64,000 nucleotides of DNA from Gossypium raimondii (taxonomy: Eukaryota; Streptophyta; Magnoliopsida; Malvales; Malvaceae). The stretch covers positions 51,866,390 through 51,930,389 of the forward strand of contig NC_068576.1 of assembly GCF_025698545.1 (NCBI RefSeq), given 5' to 3'. The position numbers were made by a program, and so were the translations under genes. Under the pieces are notes generated by a model, which saw nothing but the letters and a program-made list of their open reading frames with translations, did no database searches and was not told the DNA's origin. Of the stretch, positions 38,122-50,829 are shown in pieces (positions within the stretch are counted from its first letter, which is position 1; each line of letters starts with the position of its first letter).

Positions 38122-38741
38122 CTGTACAGATATCAAACAATAAAATAACACGAAGATCTATTCACTAAGTAAAATTACAATGCTAAAACTACAAAGTTAA
38201 CACATTACACGAAGGCACAGCAAATACAATATACTTTGACAAGCATTCAATTGATTAATGAGAATACACGAGGTAAGAACAGAAGAGAAACAAAAAACAA
38301 AGGGCAACAATTATCTCTTGATCACTTCAATTTAGTGTATTAAAATAGCCAATCTTTTAGGTTTCAAAAAAACCAATGCAACACGAGCTAAACCACCAAA
38401 CACTTCTAATATATATCTTTACATCATAAACTGAATATTTCATATTTGAAGAAGAAAAATGGTTACTTGATCTTGGCCACCAATTTTGACACTCCACTAG
38501 AGACAACAATAAATAAAAGTGAACCTCCCCCCCCCCCCAAAAAAAAAACAAAATTCAGCAGTACGAAATTGTCAACAATCATTTATAACAAATCAAAGAA
38601 AAGCAATACATCGGCGGAAAAAATCCCAAACCCAATAATCCCAACCTAAAAAGCCTTAAAATTATCAATAATTAGCCTTGATCACTAATTCTACTATCCA
38701 AGAACGATGAATCAACAAACGAAAGAACAAGTAAAAAGGAA

Positions 38742-38825
38742 TTCCATGCCTTAGGCTTTAAAATCTCAGTTTCACTTCCACCATAGAGTTCCTTCACATT
38801 CTTAAACTTGGATTTTCTCGTATCC
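38742..38825 (-). other. Probable first exon of the PHD gene lacking an ATG
   Basis: Reading on the minus strand from about 38821, the frame ACG AGA AAA TCC encodes TRKSKFKNVKELYGG and then SETEILKPK. This resembles the short basic N-terminus of AIPP2-like proteins (of the form M-R-K-x...LY). Where ATG is expected there is ACG, with a TGA a few codons upstream. The next bases are AAG|GCATGG, so a non-standard GC donor or another exon would be needed to reach the exon at 38121. It may be coding with a non-AUG start, or now part of the leader with translation starting at 38044. Confidence 0.35.
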
Positions 38826-39085
38826 CAAACAAAAAATCAAGAAAAACCAAAATAAAAAGCACAAGACTCAGCCAGATGAAACAACCTTAAGTCATCAAAT
38901 AAAAAGAACACAAGTACATGAAAATTTGGAGATAAATGAAAGTAATTTTATAACAGCAAAGATAATCAATCGAAAAAATTAACTCCAAAAAGACCTCTTT
39001 TTCTCTCCTTCGCCTTCCTTTTATAGATATCCTCCCCTTTTTGCAACGTTTTCTCTGCTCTCTTCTTCAGTCTCTATGAAGGAGA
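38826..39085 (-). other. Leader region of the PHD gene
   Basis: A pyrimidine/purine-biased stretch with GAAGAAGAGAG-like motifs (39040-39080, minus strand), typical of a plant 5' UTR. Short upstream ATGs with immediate stops are present (for example ATG ACT TAA). Confidence 0.4.
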
Positions 39086-39291
39086 AAAAAAAAATAGTAC
39101 ATAATACAATTTCATTTTTCTTTATTAGCTTGCCTTTTAAATAAGGAGAAGGTTAGATTTTTTTTTAGTAAATTTTTTTTTTATTTGGTGCTAATGTCGG
39201 TGTATTACTAGGCCCTACTTGCTCTTAGGTTTTTAACGCCGTTGATCTCATCTAATCAGAAATTTCTAGAATTAACGCTTTCAGGTTATGC

Positions 39292-39297
39292 CACGTG
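39292..39297. promoter_or_regulatory. G-box CACGTG in the PHD-gene promoter
   Basis: GCCACGTGTC about 210 bases upstream of the presumed transcription start. It is a typical bZIP/bHLH (ABRE-like) site in a patch richer in G+C than its surroundings (39230-39510). Confidence 0.4.
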
Positions 39298-39505
39298 TCA
39301 ACCATTTTTACGAATTTAGCCACGTAGAGAGCAAAGAGTGGTGAATGGACATAACAGTGCCCGCATTTGATCGCAGCTGAGTTAACGGGAAAGTCCGGGA
39401 CGTCACGCGTGGGGCCGATGGGACGCTAACTTGCACCGTGTGCGTTGGTTTACTATAAGGGAAGGAGGGCAGATATTATTTTACAAGGAAGCAACGAAAA
39501 AGTGA

Positions 39506-39511
39506 CACGTG
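39506..39511. promoter_or_regulatory. Second G-box CACGTG upstream of the PHD gene
   Basis: GACACGTGCC lies 209 bases further out. Between the two are GACGTCACGCGTGG (about 39399), with ACGT-core elements. This clustering suggests a genuine promoter region. Confidence 0.4.
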
Positions 39512-39519
39512 CCTCTAGT

Positions 39520-41070
39520 TATGCTCCGTAAATGATACACCAAACGCCCAACTTGACTTCCCTTTTCCTGGAAGTCCCCAACTGGACCTCTTTTATTTCT
39601 AAAATGTCATTACATTTACGTCTAATATTAGAACTTTTATACCTTACATGGTTTTTTCATCCTTTAAATCATTCATTAGCTATATTGTCGTCAGATCAAA
39701 ACTGTAGTTATATTGAAAAAAATATAAATAATCTTATTTATTATTAATAGTTTGATTGAGTTTATCTCCTTATTAATCGAGTCCTAATTTATATAAAATT
39801 ATCAAGTGTCTATTCTTTTATACAGTAACAAATAATATTTTAACTATATTGTTATGAATTTAAATATATATACACTTAACACTAGGAACCTCTTTGGATG
39901 GGTGTTTATCTTTAGTGTTATGCATTTATTTTTTGTCTCAGATTACAAAGATATAATCTCATCGCCCATCCGAATTTTAATATTTAACTATTTTAATAAA
40001 AACCACGTCTCATTTTTCAGAAGTTATTAACACATTAAAACATAATACTTTTCCTGTATTGTTTTGCTTTAAAAAATAACTTTTATGATTTCATTATTGG
40101 TATTTAAAAAATATTAAAGAGAATTGTTCTGCGTGAGAGTAACGGTGGGACACTGGGATTATTAACATTACATATGAGATTATGTCACCCGGGGAAGCCA
40201 AGAAACTTTAGTAAGTCAAACTAAAATATTTTAAATTATATTTACTAAACAAAAATAGGACCTAAATTTGCAATATATCTTTTATCTAAGGACCTAAGTT
40301 TTATCTACCTCTTCGGATTTGGTTTATACGTCGGGTATTGAGACTAAGAAATATTATCATAATAATATTAATTATTATTTAAATAAAATCATATAAATTA
40401 ATATTTTCTCAATTAAATTATTATCTCATTAACCCGTTAAAGGAATTTCATATATATTTATTATTATATTGAAGTTTATGTATATTTTCTTATTAGAATT
40501 GTGGGTTAAAATTGATGCTTAAATTTAAAAATTAAGAAAAATACAATTATTGAGATTAAGAAATTTATGGAACATCTTAAGATGAAGTTAATTCAGGATT
40601 CATACAACTTCAATACGTGGCTTGTTTCGTAACACTTGTTTGCCACGCTGCTACTTCATAACTTTATGTTATAATGCACTATCCATATCATGCTGTGATA
40701 AGTTTTCCATTTTATATTGGTTTTTTTAATTACAGACACAAAAATAATAGGATTGATGTGTGGGAATTTTGAGGTGAAGATTTTGATGAATCTTTACACG
40801 ACGATGCAATTTTCAAGAAGATAAAGAGGTCTCTAATGGCCACTTATAAATATTAATATACATATGAATCCCACTATAGGGGTCAAATAAGAAAATTTTA
40901 GTTTCAAGAGTTAATTATGTCATTTGGCATATTAAAGCAATGTCATGTGTTAATTATTAAAAAAAAAACACAGATAAATTCAAACATTTAATAAAACAAT
41001 TCCTTAATTGTAAGAAAAATATACAACTTTTTACAAAATCGTGTGATCTAAATTCCTGTTAAACATAAAA
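39520..41070. other. AT-rich intergenic DNA
   Basis: No gene or identifiable element. Confidence 0.5.
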
Positions 41071-41074
41071 TACA

Positions 41075-41400
41075 AGTGATAAGATAGGACGAAGGCCAAG
41101 GGCCAAAGGCCCGAGTACAGGCTGCACAACTGGAATCCGTATAGAAGTTTACTTCCTCTATTTGATGCTGATTAGAATAAGGTATTTTAATCTTACTGCA
41201 TTACTTCTATTTGAATTTGATTAGAATAATGTTTTAAATCTATAAATAGATGTAATAATCTCTTTTCTTATATCATTCAAATTCAATATAGTGAACTTTT
41301 TTCTCAAAAGAGTTTTCACGTAAAATTTTGTGTATTTTATTTTCTCTATTTTATTTGCAATACACTACCATTATCGTCAGTCCTATTTTCACAAACTTAT
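41075..41400. repeat. Probable Copia-type LTR fragment
   Basis: Order of motifs: a GC-richer head (AAGGCCAAGGGCC), two similar pyrimidine-rich ATTAGAATAA blocks, TATAAATAGATGTAATAATC (a TATA box and start region), then ATTCAATATAGTGAAC and a T-rich tail. This is the style of the U3-R region in short plant Copia LTRs. Ends and target duplication were not found. Confidence 0.4.
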
Positions 41401-41806
41401 CCTATAATTCCGTATATATTTTCTTTTGTTACATTAGTAATATATTATTTATTAATATTTTACCTTGATTAATTCAGTAAATTATTACCCAAATCATTCC
41501 TTTAAAAACAAAATTGTTTCCTTTTAATTGCAAATTAAAGCTAATTTTGTAATAAAAATACAACTAAATTAAATATATATTATAATTTTGATATTACTAT
41601 TTAAAAAACAGTTAATACATAAAAATTGTATGTAATTTAGTGATAAAATACAATGACATAATTGTGACAGACTAGCCCATAATTTTCTCAAATGACATGA
41701 TTTGTCAACAATAGTAATTTAGGTCAAACATTTGTGTTAATGTGGAAATTGAATTATGCTAATTTTAAATTGACTACTCTTTTTTCATTTTGTTTTGCAT
41801 CTTATA

Positions 41807-42035
41807 TGTTCCCCGTGCTTCTTATTGCAACCTTCAACGATTGCTCAGATGTGATTGACCTCGAGGGGAGGCAGTAAGGCAAGATCAGGCACCGAGTCAG
41901 TGACCTCATCAATGGTTTCATTTTGTGGGTTTTCTCAACGTTGTTGACCCATGTGGTCTTGTGCTTCGGAGCATGCACTACCAACTTTATGTAAACGTTT
42001 TGTGAGATCTACTTCGATGGGCCATCGGGTTTTAG
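41807..42035 (+). pseudogene. Coding-like fragment of unknown origin with stop codons
   Basis: One frame reads MFPVLLIATFNDCSDVIDLE, GRQ, stop, then about 40 residues including RVSDLINGFILWVFSTLL, another stop, then TFCEIYFDGPSG. Codon composition and GC content stand out sharply from the flanking AT-rich DNA. I do not recognise the protein. It could be a captured or decayed gene fragment, or a chance patch. Confidence 0.35.
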
Positions 42036-42039
42036 GATA

Positions 42040-44785
42040 AAAAAAAATGTAATTTTATTATTTTTAATTTCTAAAGGATTAAATTAAATTATTATTATTT
42101 TTAGGAAAGTTAAAATATATTTTTATTTTTATTAATTTAAATTTTAAAAATTTCTAAAGTTAGAAAGAGTCATTAAATTATGAATGGCGGCTAATTATTA
42201 AAAGAAAAACACAGGAAGTTTTATTTTAATTTAAATAGAAATTGACAACTCCACTAGCTGCTATATTATTTTCATAACCAAAAATATGTAATGAGACACC
42301 ACTAAGTTTGATTATACTAATAGAAACTAATATTTTAATTGCAGATGATGTAAGCGAAATTAGGCAATTAAAAATTATAGAATATTTTCTTCTTTCCTAC
42401 TTTCCATTAACTTCAATACGCCAAAATTATATCTATAAATGATATCCATCATAATAAATTTACATCTTAATATTTATATTTTATTAATTTAATTATTATT
42501 ATCTAAATTAAGCCTTTAGTTATTAAAAAAAGAAAGAGAAGAATTGTTTTTTTTATAATGAGGATACTGATTAAAATATTAATTTTTAAATCTTATATAG
42601 TAATTCGTGTGTACTTCATATTAATTTTTTTATGAATTTTTAGTTTTGAATATTGTATAATTATTAATTTATTTATGTGACATATTAGACAATTTATGTC
42701 ACGTTAACATGAAACACTCATAAACAAAGAACGTAGGTTGTCACATCAATATTATTAAAATATCAATGCTTTAATAAATATTTTCGTTTAAAAAAGTGAT
42801 TCGACTACTTTTTAAAAGATTAATAATTAAATTTTGACATGACATACGTAAGTTAGGACAAATGTAGCATGACATCGACGATGATGTCTCGGATATGATA
42901 AATTAATTTATTTATAATATAATTAGTTTATTTTGAGCAATTTATGAATGGTTTGTGTATATTAATTAAAATATAATATATTGAATTATCAAAAATAGTA
43001 CAAATTTTGAAACATTTTATAAATATTATCATTAAAGAAATAAAAATAATAAAAATATTTAATTTTTATAATGATGGTAGTTTAAATTATAATTCATATA
43101 AATTAAGATAAAAATTTTTAATATTTAAAATAAATTTGAATAGTTTGAGATTACTTCTAATTACGATTTACTCTTATAGAAAGAGTGAAAATATAATTCA
43201 AAGATATTATGCAAATTAAGTTATTAAACAAAGAAAAAAATACATAAGTGGTAATTAAATTAATAAATTAATCTGTGTAATTTCAATAATATATTTAATA
43301 TAGTTTTCATCTATCTACTAAAGAAAGAAATATTATATATGAAATTTAATTTTAATAATTAAAAAAAGAATGTACCAATGAATGAGAAAAATTTAAAGTT
43401 GTGGCACTTGAACTACGTATTTATATTTTCCTATACTGAATATTAAAAATAGTATATAATAACTTAATATTAAGAATAAATTAAAATTGATCTGAGTATG
43501 CACATATTTATATTTATTTTTTGTAATCTATGACTAAACCAATTATAATAAAGATTTCTGACATATATGATTTTCACTATATATATGAATGAATATTCAA
43601 CGTTTGTATATTTTCATAAGGAAAATTAAATTGAAATAATATTCATTTTAAATTTTAGTCAATAAAGACACGTGTGACATATAATTAGTATGTCAAATGA
43701 CAGATTCTTAGATATGTTGCACATGGATTATTTTCTTTTAATTAAAATGTACATGTTAGATTATTAATTTTTATAAAACTAATATCTCATGTTGTCTATT
43801 TTATTTACTTTGATTTAATTATTACTTTAGCGAATGAATAAAATATGATTGGTTCTAATTAATAAAATTGAACACCCCCAAAAAAAAAAAAGAAACATAG
43901 ATAACAGTTGACCTAAAGTTGATTCCATTGATAACAAAGAAAGAGCCTAATCATATTAATAGAATGGAATTTCAGCCAAACTTTTTTAAAAATAATTTTG
44001 TTCACAATTATGTTTTATTTTTATTAATTAAAATTAATTATATCAATAAATTATTAATGGTTAGTATTTGGTGTACTCGTAATGTATTTTTTAAGTTCAC
44101 AAATAAAATTATGTCACGTGTCTTATTTCTTTTATACATTAAATTTTTCTTTTGAATTCTAAAAATTCAACTAATAGTGTACCGAAATGTTTTTGTATTA
44201 TTAAATTAAAATAATTATTTTAAAAAAATTACATGTAAAATTTTATAATAAATTAATAATTGTCACGTATACAACTTTGTTTTTAATTAAAATATACATC
44301 ATATTAGATATTAATCATCGTTTTATTATATCCTAGTCATCATCATCAATGCCACATTAGTATTTTGGATGATTTTATTAATACCATTATCAATTTCCCC
44401 AACTTGCTTTCATTTAAAAAATATATAAAGACTCGATTTGTATTTTTAATAGAAAACTTATTTGCTTAATTATTGATATTAGAGGATTAGTCAGGTAATT
44501 TTCATATAATAGGGTAGTAAAGTTATAAGGTAATGTTTGGTAATTTCCTATGTTTTTTTTTTGTGATTACTAGAATTAATTAGTTTTGCTTAATGTTAAG
44601 TAAAACCCAATAAAATATGTAACTTTACAGCTCATGTTCACATAAAGAGCTTTTTTACTTAATATAGGTTAAATGAGTTATTACATTAACAACTATGAGG
44701 AAGTGTAATGGGTTACAATTTTAATCTGATAATTCGTTTTAGGTGGGTTTTTTTGAAAAGTGAGTCTAAGCCCCTGGAGCATATT
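42040..44785. other. Very AT-rich intergenic DNA
   Basis: No gene or element recognised; long A/T runs only. Confidence 0.55.
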
Positions 44786-44790
44786 TAATA

Positions 44791-45029
44791 GGGGTTGGCA
44801 AGGGTTCCGACCCCTTTAAAATAGAAAATTTTTTATTTACGTATTTTAAAATTTTAAATTAGTAAAGATAAAATTATACATTGTACCTTAAAATGATAAA
44901 AAAAATGATTTAATTCTTTAAAATTATAAAAATATAGGTTATTCAAATGGTAACATTGTATATTTACTATTGTAAAAGTTACAATTTAATTTCGGCCCCT
45001 CTAAAAAGTTTTCTACCTTCGCCCTTAGT
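44791..45029. repeat. Dispersed repeat beginning GGGGTTGGCAAGGG
   Basis: A short AT-rich body lies between a GC-rich head (GGCAAGGGTTCCGACCCC) and tail (TTCGGCCCCTCTAAAAAG ... TTCGCCC). This layout is, from memory, common in Malvaceae intergenic DNA. The element class is not determined. Confidence 0.4.
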
Positions 45030-45590
45030 TCTGATTACATTCTCATGCTATATTTTTTTTGTAATTATCCACACATTTTACTTTATTTAAAATAATTACA
45101 TCAGAAAGATTAAAGAGTGTTGAAAGTGGTTTACTCCATGAGCACGGGATCTGTAGAAGTAATTATGAATTAATATTGAAAAAGGAAGAAGAAGTAGGTA
45201 ATATAAACTTAAGAGGCAAGTAATTAATTAAGAAAATAGAAAAGCAAAATGGTAATGTGTAAATGAAGGATGTTTGTGGGGGATTGGAGTTGGATTTTAG
45301 TCACATTGCAGTGTTTCCTGCCAATGAAGTTTGGGTATTACAAAATGGTTAACCAGAACTAAAAGAAAACAAATAAAGTTATATTTCATTTTCAGATGTG
45401 ATTTCTTTTTCCACAGTTTATATTATTTTTTAACATATGCTTATTTCTCACGCACAACCATTTTAAAGTCTTTGTTGATGCTCTAATTTTCACAACGCAA
45501 AACTTACAAAGAAAAGCAATATCAGGTTTTGTTGGGAAAGTTTCATTATATTATATAAGTAGAAATATAAATTCGAGATGGAATTGAATA
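45030..45590. other. AT-rich intergenic DNA
   Basis: Nothing recognised. Confidence 0.5.
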
Positions 45591-45594
45591 TACG

Positions 45595-46010
45595 GATATT
45601 TCAATAGTACCGAATCAAATTAGTATTAAATGAATCGTATAACTTTTTAACCATTAACCGAATCGAGTTTTTTTCAAAAAAACTTAATCGAGTTGAAATA
45701 TTTCGATTAATTTGGTCAGTTAATTGAATTAATCGAAACTTATATGTTTTTATCTTTTGGTTACCACAGATATAAAGTATATTGATAATGTACATCTGTC
45801 TTAAAAGTTAACCGAATTAATTGAAATTTAAAGTGTTGAAATACAACATAATTATTAAGTTCGGTTAATTACCCGATTTCGAACCAAATTAACCAATGAC
45901 CGAAATTTTAAAAAGTTATTAACCGAACTAAGTTCAGCCACCGACGGATTGACTAAATTAGATTGGTTCAGATAGTTAATTTGGTTTTAACCGAAGTTTG
46001 AACACCCTTA
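45595..46010. repeat. Dispersed repeat rich in TTAACCGAA motifs, related to 2360-2905
   Basis: Contains many GTTAATT/TTAACCGA words and ends at AACCGAAGTTTGAACACCCTTA. The last part resembles the TAAGGGTG-type end of hAT-like MITEs. The left end is not clear. Confidence 0.45.
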
Positions 46011-47140
46011 ATTAAATTGATATAAAACCAAACTAATGAGTAATCGAAAAAATAGGCAACACATCCACTACACGATACAGAAAAATTGACACTAATCTTA
46101 ACTTAGTTATTAAATTATTAAAAATACACATTAATTTAAGGATATTCTTGTCTTTTATATAAAATCTAGAAAAATTGATTTGAACCAAAACTCAAAACAT
46201 ACAATAACCTAACTCTACCATTCCAACAAAAATAACTTTTAACTTTTATGGAAGTTGTTAAATAAATATATCCATAATCTTATTGATAATGTTGTCGATT
46301 AATACCAACTCAAAAAATTTATAATACTATGATAAACAATTGGAATATATTTAATACTCTTAATATAGTGTATTTACCTATTTAAATTTCTAGTCACTCA
46401 CAATTTAAAATATTTTTAATTTTAATTATACGTTTTAATTTAATGCTCCTTTGGGCTTCCAAGTTCCAACCCAATAGTTCCATTGATGTGACAGAGGTGG
46501 TAAATTAATAATCAAAATTAAAAAAGATGTGAATCACTCATTAGCAATAAAGGCTAATTTAAATGTTGTTTTGAACATCAAGTTGAGAGGAAAGTTTGTT
46601 GAGGTTGATCATGTGAAAATAATAACATCAAGTTAGTGAGACTGAGAGGCAGCCACATATCTACATACAAAATAATGACATGTGGCACCAGGTTCCCCCA
46701 AGCCAATTTTCTAAAATATTTTATTATTTTGTTCTCATGATGATCATATTTACGAGGTTTAATTTTGTTTCCCATAATATAATTTTTTTAAAATTTAAAA
46801 AAAATATTGTTTTCTCCTCTCCCCCCTTATTTTCCTTTCATTTTCTCCAAGACAACGCAGTGTCTGCATGCATTGCAAGCGTTACCAGTCTTTCAATCAA
46901 ACCCTAATCTTATTCTTTCTAAAAATTTACTAATAATTCCCTCTCTCTTTCTTTTTTCTTTCACTTTACATTTACATTTACGTTTTACTTAGAATTTATT
47001 TTCTCCTTCATATTCCACCTTCATACATATTTAGGTAATAATGAAGATCTTATATAAGCATTGAAAAAATAGAAGTAAAAATCTCACACACCAAGATATC
47101 GGAACTGGACTGTTATTTTATACGCACTCTTTCTTCCTCA
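46011..47140. other. Intergenic DNA and 3' flank of the zinc-finger gene
   Basis: One partial copy of the ~120-base repeat lies at about 46380-46440. A (TA)n run lies at 47148-47161, just 3' of the zinc-finger gene. No other gene seen. Confidence 0.45.
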
Positions 47141-47196
47141 AATTGATATATATATATATATAGAAATTGGACACTCGCTCTCTTTGAATTTTTGGA

Positions 47197-47769
47197 TCAA
47201 GATGTTGGTGGTGGATGCCCTAGCCGAAGCTCTAGATCAAGCTCTTCAATGGATGTTTCCCTGAAGCTGATGCCGCCAGCATTGCTCCCACCATTAAGAT
47301 TACTGTAATAGAGAGAAGAAAAATGACTGAACCTGGGAGGCATTACCGGAGGGGGATATGGTGAAATAGAGACAAGGGTGGAAGGTGAATCGATGGAGCA
47401 TGCATTCATAGGTTGAGAAGTGGGAACCCCATCATGGTGGTGGAGGACCCAAAAGCCGGCACTCTGGGGGAAATGTTGGGTCGGGATTAAGAGGTTAGAC
47501 GAGGAAATAGCAGTAGCAGATAATATTGATGAAGTTGCAGGGTACGTTTGGCGAAGGCGAGCCCTGTCACGGCGGTGCACGTTCATGTGACCTCCAAGGG
47601 CTTGAGCCGAACGGAATTCCCTTGTGCAGAAAGAGCAAGGATAAGACCTTGGCGGCCAAGTTGTGCCCAAAACATTACCTATGTCCTCTGAAAAGGCCCT
47701 AACCTCCCAGGATACATCGTCTGCAGCTTGAGGTTGAGCCTTAGGGTTCCACATGCACAAGGCAGGCAT
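47197..47769 (-). CDS. SUPERMAN-like single C2H2 zinc-finger transcription repressor with EAR motif
   Basis: An intronless gene of 190 residues. The single zinc finger has C45-x2-C48-x12-H61-x3-H65 with the plant signature QALGGH (56-61), preceded by [12 protein letters not shown] and followed by [13 protein letters not shown], as in SUPERMAN and RABBIT EARS. The C-terminus has LDLELRL (177-183), the LxLxL EAR motif that recruits TOPLESS co-repressors. The N-terminal block [10 protein letters not shown] is typical of one SUPERMAN-like subgroup. Known roles of the family are flower and organ boundary control and restraint of cell division; which role applies here is unknown. Residue 49 is Thr where most members have Arg (CRREF), and contacts in this stretch could be altered. 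The start is the first in-frame ATG. No intron is needed. Confidence 0.92.
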   Translation of the reverse strand: MPALCMWNPKAQPQAADDVSWEVRAFSEDIGNVLGTTWPPRSYPCSFCTREFRSAQALGGHMNVHRRDRARLRQTYPATSSILSATAISSSNLLIPTQHFPQSAGFWVLHHHDGVPTSQPMNACSIDSPSTLVSISPYPPPVMPPRFSHFSSLYYSNLNGGSNAGGISFRETSIEELDLELRLGHPPPTS

Positions 47770-50500
47770 TAAGTTAGGGTTAGGCAGACTATGATTTTGT
47801 GGAGGTTGAACTGACTTTTAAGACAGCAACCATGGCACTAGGCTAGACACATTTAAGACGGGTGACATAGAGGGTTAAATATATGGGTGGGGTATGGGCT
47901 CAAACTAAGGGGGAGAGGTAGAGACAAAATGAAACCCTAACACCGGGCATATACATCACCCAAAGTCTTGTATAAGCATTTGGAACTTTGCCAAGTTGAT
48001 TGACATTTTTAACAACATTGGTCACTCATGACTCTACTATCCTATTCCTCTATGTGGGATGTATACGTGTATATATATATCGGTCTCGCATCCATGACTA
48101 GATTAATATTGTTATTATCGAACAACAAGAATTTTCTTAACGACATTAATTTAATTTCACACCTTATTTGTTAAGTATGCATGGTTTCAACTTTCAAGTA
48201 GGATATGATAAGTAGTCTCGAAGAAAAAGATAAAAGGAAGAAGGGAAGTGTTAATTCATCTTTGTATACATCAAAAGAAAGTAGCAACAAATAATTTAAA
48301 GAGGTAGGAGTCGACTTCTTCCTCAAACATTTGGGCCAAATTTAAATCTAGAAGTCAATGTTATAATAAAAGTTTTTACCTGATTATCATTTGACTTGAA
48401 CAAGGTTAAGCTCAAATACTAAAATAGATGAATCATAATCATAGAGCATTGAGAAGATAGAGAGAATAAAAAAAAAAAAAAGGCATTGAGAAGATGGAGA
48501 GAATGATAGAGCATGTCATTTTCAGTGATCCATTTTTAATTTTGGGCCATTCTTTAAGGTGTTGCAGGCTATGTTCATAAGAATTTGGATGATATCAAGG
48601 CCCAGTACTTGATGCCTAGGTTAAAAAATAATAGGCCGATCATCGTCTTCTGAAAACCGTACCCTATTCCAAAGTTATTTTCCACTCGTGTAATTCGGAA
48701 GTCCAAAGTTCCATATTACTAAATTTACATTAAAATAATAATCTATTAATATATTACTAATTATTATCAAATAATAACAAAGGTGATATCAATTAACTAT
48801 TAATTTATTAAATATATTTGGATAAATTAAAAATAATAAAGAATACAACAATATCATATATATTATTAATTATTAATAAAGATATCATTAAATATAATTG
48901 ATAAATCAATGCTTGATTTATTGTTATTTTTATTTCTATTGTTAGATTTAGATGGAAATAGATTGATATATATATTTTTTAATTTTAAAAAAAGACGCTC
49001 TTATACTATATTATAAAGCAAACAAGAACCCCTATTGATTGAAGAAGATGACGAGGATGTTATCATTCAAGAAGAAGATTAAGATTGAAACTCATGTGAT
49101 GGCCTACTGATTAAGGGTGTTCTATGTTCTAAGTATGGCCTGAGTTTGAATCGCGTTTGTTGTTCGGTAAAAAGAAGAAGAGGATTAAGATTAAGATTAA
49201 CAACATTAAAATGTTTTTGTAATATTTTAATTTTATTTTAATGTAATTTCATTTTAATTATTTTTATGAAGTTAGATTTTATAATTATTAATTAATTTTA
49301 TATTTTAATTTAGATATTGGTTCATAATTCATTGAAAGAATTCAATTGAAAATTAATAATTTTAGTTATTTAATTTTTAAAAAGGTTTGAAAACCATAAT
49401 AAAAACAAATGATATGATTTTTGAAATTTTTACTATTATAATATCTAAATTGTTAAATAAGTTAACGTAGTTTAATTATATTCATCTGAAACAAGAAAAA
49501 TTCTTTTACACTAATTAAAATAATTAAAATATAATATTTGGCTCAACAAAAAAATATAATATTTAGAAAATTAATTAAAAATTTAAACACGTAAAATTAC
49601 ATGCAATACATTTGACATTAGAAACTAGTATATATAAAAGCTTGAGTATAGAGAAACTTTTGAAAGCAAGAGAACGTTTTTTTCCATCATGTTACTAACT
49701 TAACTTTAAAAATAATTATAATTTTATTTATAATTATTAGTTTAAAAGGTTGTGTTGATTTTGAAATAGAGTTATTACTTGAATAAAACTCTAAGTATAA
49801 AATATAGGAAAATTGTGGTAATTATAATTATAATTTAATTTACAACCATTAGTTAAAAATTTTACATAAAAAGAGTTGTGTTAATTTTTTAAGTTGTGTT
49901 AGTTTTATTAATGTAAAATAGAGTTATTGCTTGAATAGAACTCCAAACATCTTAATTATCACTTAATTAATATTATAATTATATAACAATTAAATTTTAA
50001 GTTTAGATTTATAAATAACATCCAGAGTTAGACATATTCAATCAAGTAGCATCTAGAAAAAATTACTGGTAACAGAGAGATGATTAGAATTGTATAAAAA
50101 ATTGAAGCGTTAATGGCTCTTCAAAGAGGCAATATTGAATCATATTCGGAAAATAATAGCAATAGAGAGCGAACGCTATCAATGATAGGTAACAATAAAT
50201 AATTAAAATTACGTTATTTAAAATTAATTAAAAATTAAACATGTAAAAACACATGCAACAAAATATTTTATATTTTAAATAAGTTATATTATTATGAAAG
50301 TGCTTTAATATTTTTATTATTTAAGAAAAGTTATAAATGTTAAAATTTCAACCATACCTCAAATCTTTAAAAAATATTTTGTTTACCACTTCAACTAATT
50401 AAAGCTTTATCTTTAACATTTGTATACATTTCAATGTTATTACACAAATGATTTCACCGGCATTATCTGTATATATTCATAATGTTGGTGTCACAAGTCA
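47770..50500. other. Zinc-finger promoter region and AT-rich intergenic DNA
   Basis: 47770-48100 is the upstream region of the zinc-finger gene. Near 49095-49160 is a possible SINE-like head (CCTGAGTTTGAATCGCG resembles a B box). Nothing else recognised. Confidence 0.45.
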
Positions 50501-50529
50501 ATTCAACACCAACTCAAGAAAACTGAAAA

Positions 50530-50820
50530 TACCAACATTTAATCTTCTTAACTTTGGTGTGTTTATTTACTTAAATTTCTTTTTACTCACAATTTAAACT
50601 ATTATTTATTTTAATTTTGTGCACATTATCCTTATTAGTTTCAAACATTACGTTTGGTATTATTAATATGATGCATTTACCTATTTAAATTTCCTTCTAC
50701 TCACAATTTAAAATAAATTTTTATTTCAATTTTGTACATATTGTATCATTATTAATTTCAAACCTTACATTTTATTATTTTCAAATATGTAGTTTCCACA
50801 TGCATACAAGTATGACAAAA
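50530..50820. repeat. Tandem pair of the ~120-base dispersed repeat
   Basis: Two adjacent units each contain TTTACxTATTTAAATTTC, TTxTACTCACAATTTAAA, then TTTTGTxCATATTxT and TTATTAxTTTCAAACxTTAC. They are related to the copies at 7140-7690 and 46380-46440. Confidence 0.5.
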
Positions 50821-50829
50821 TTTCTATAA

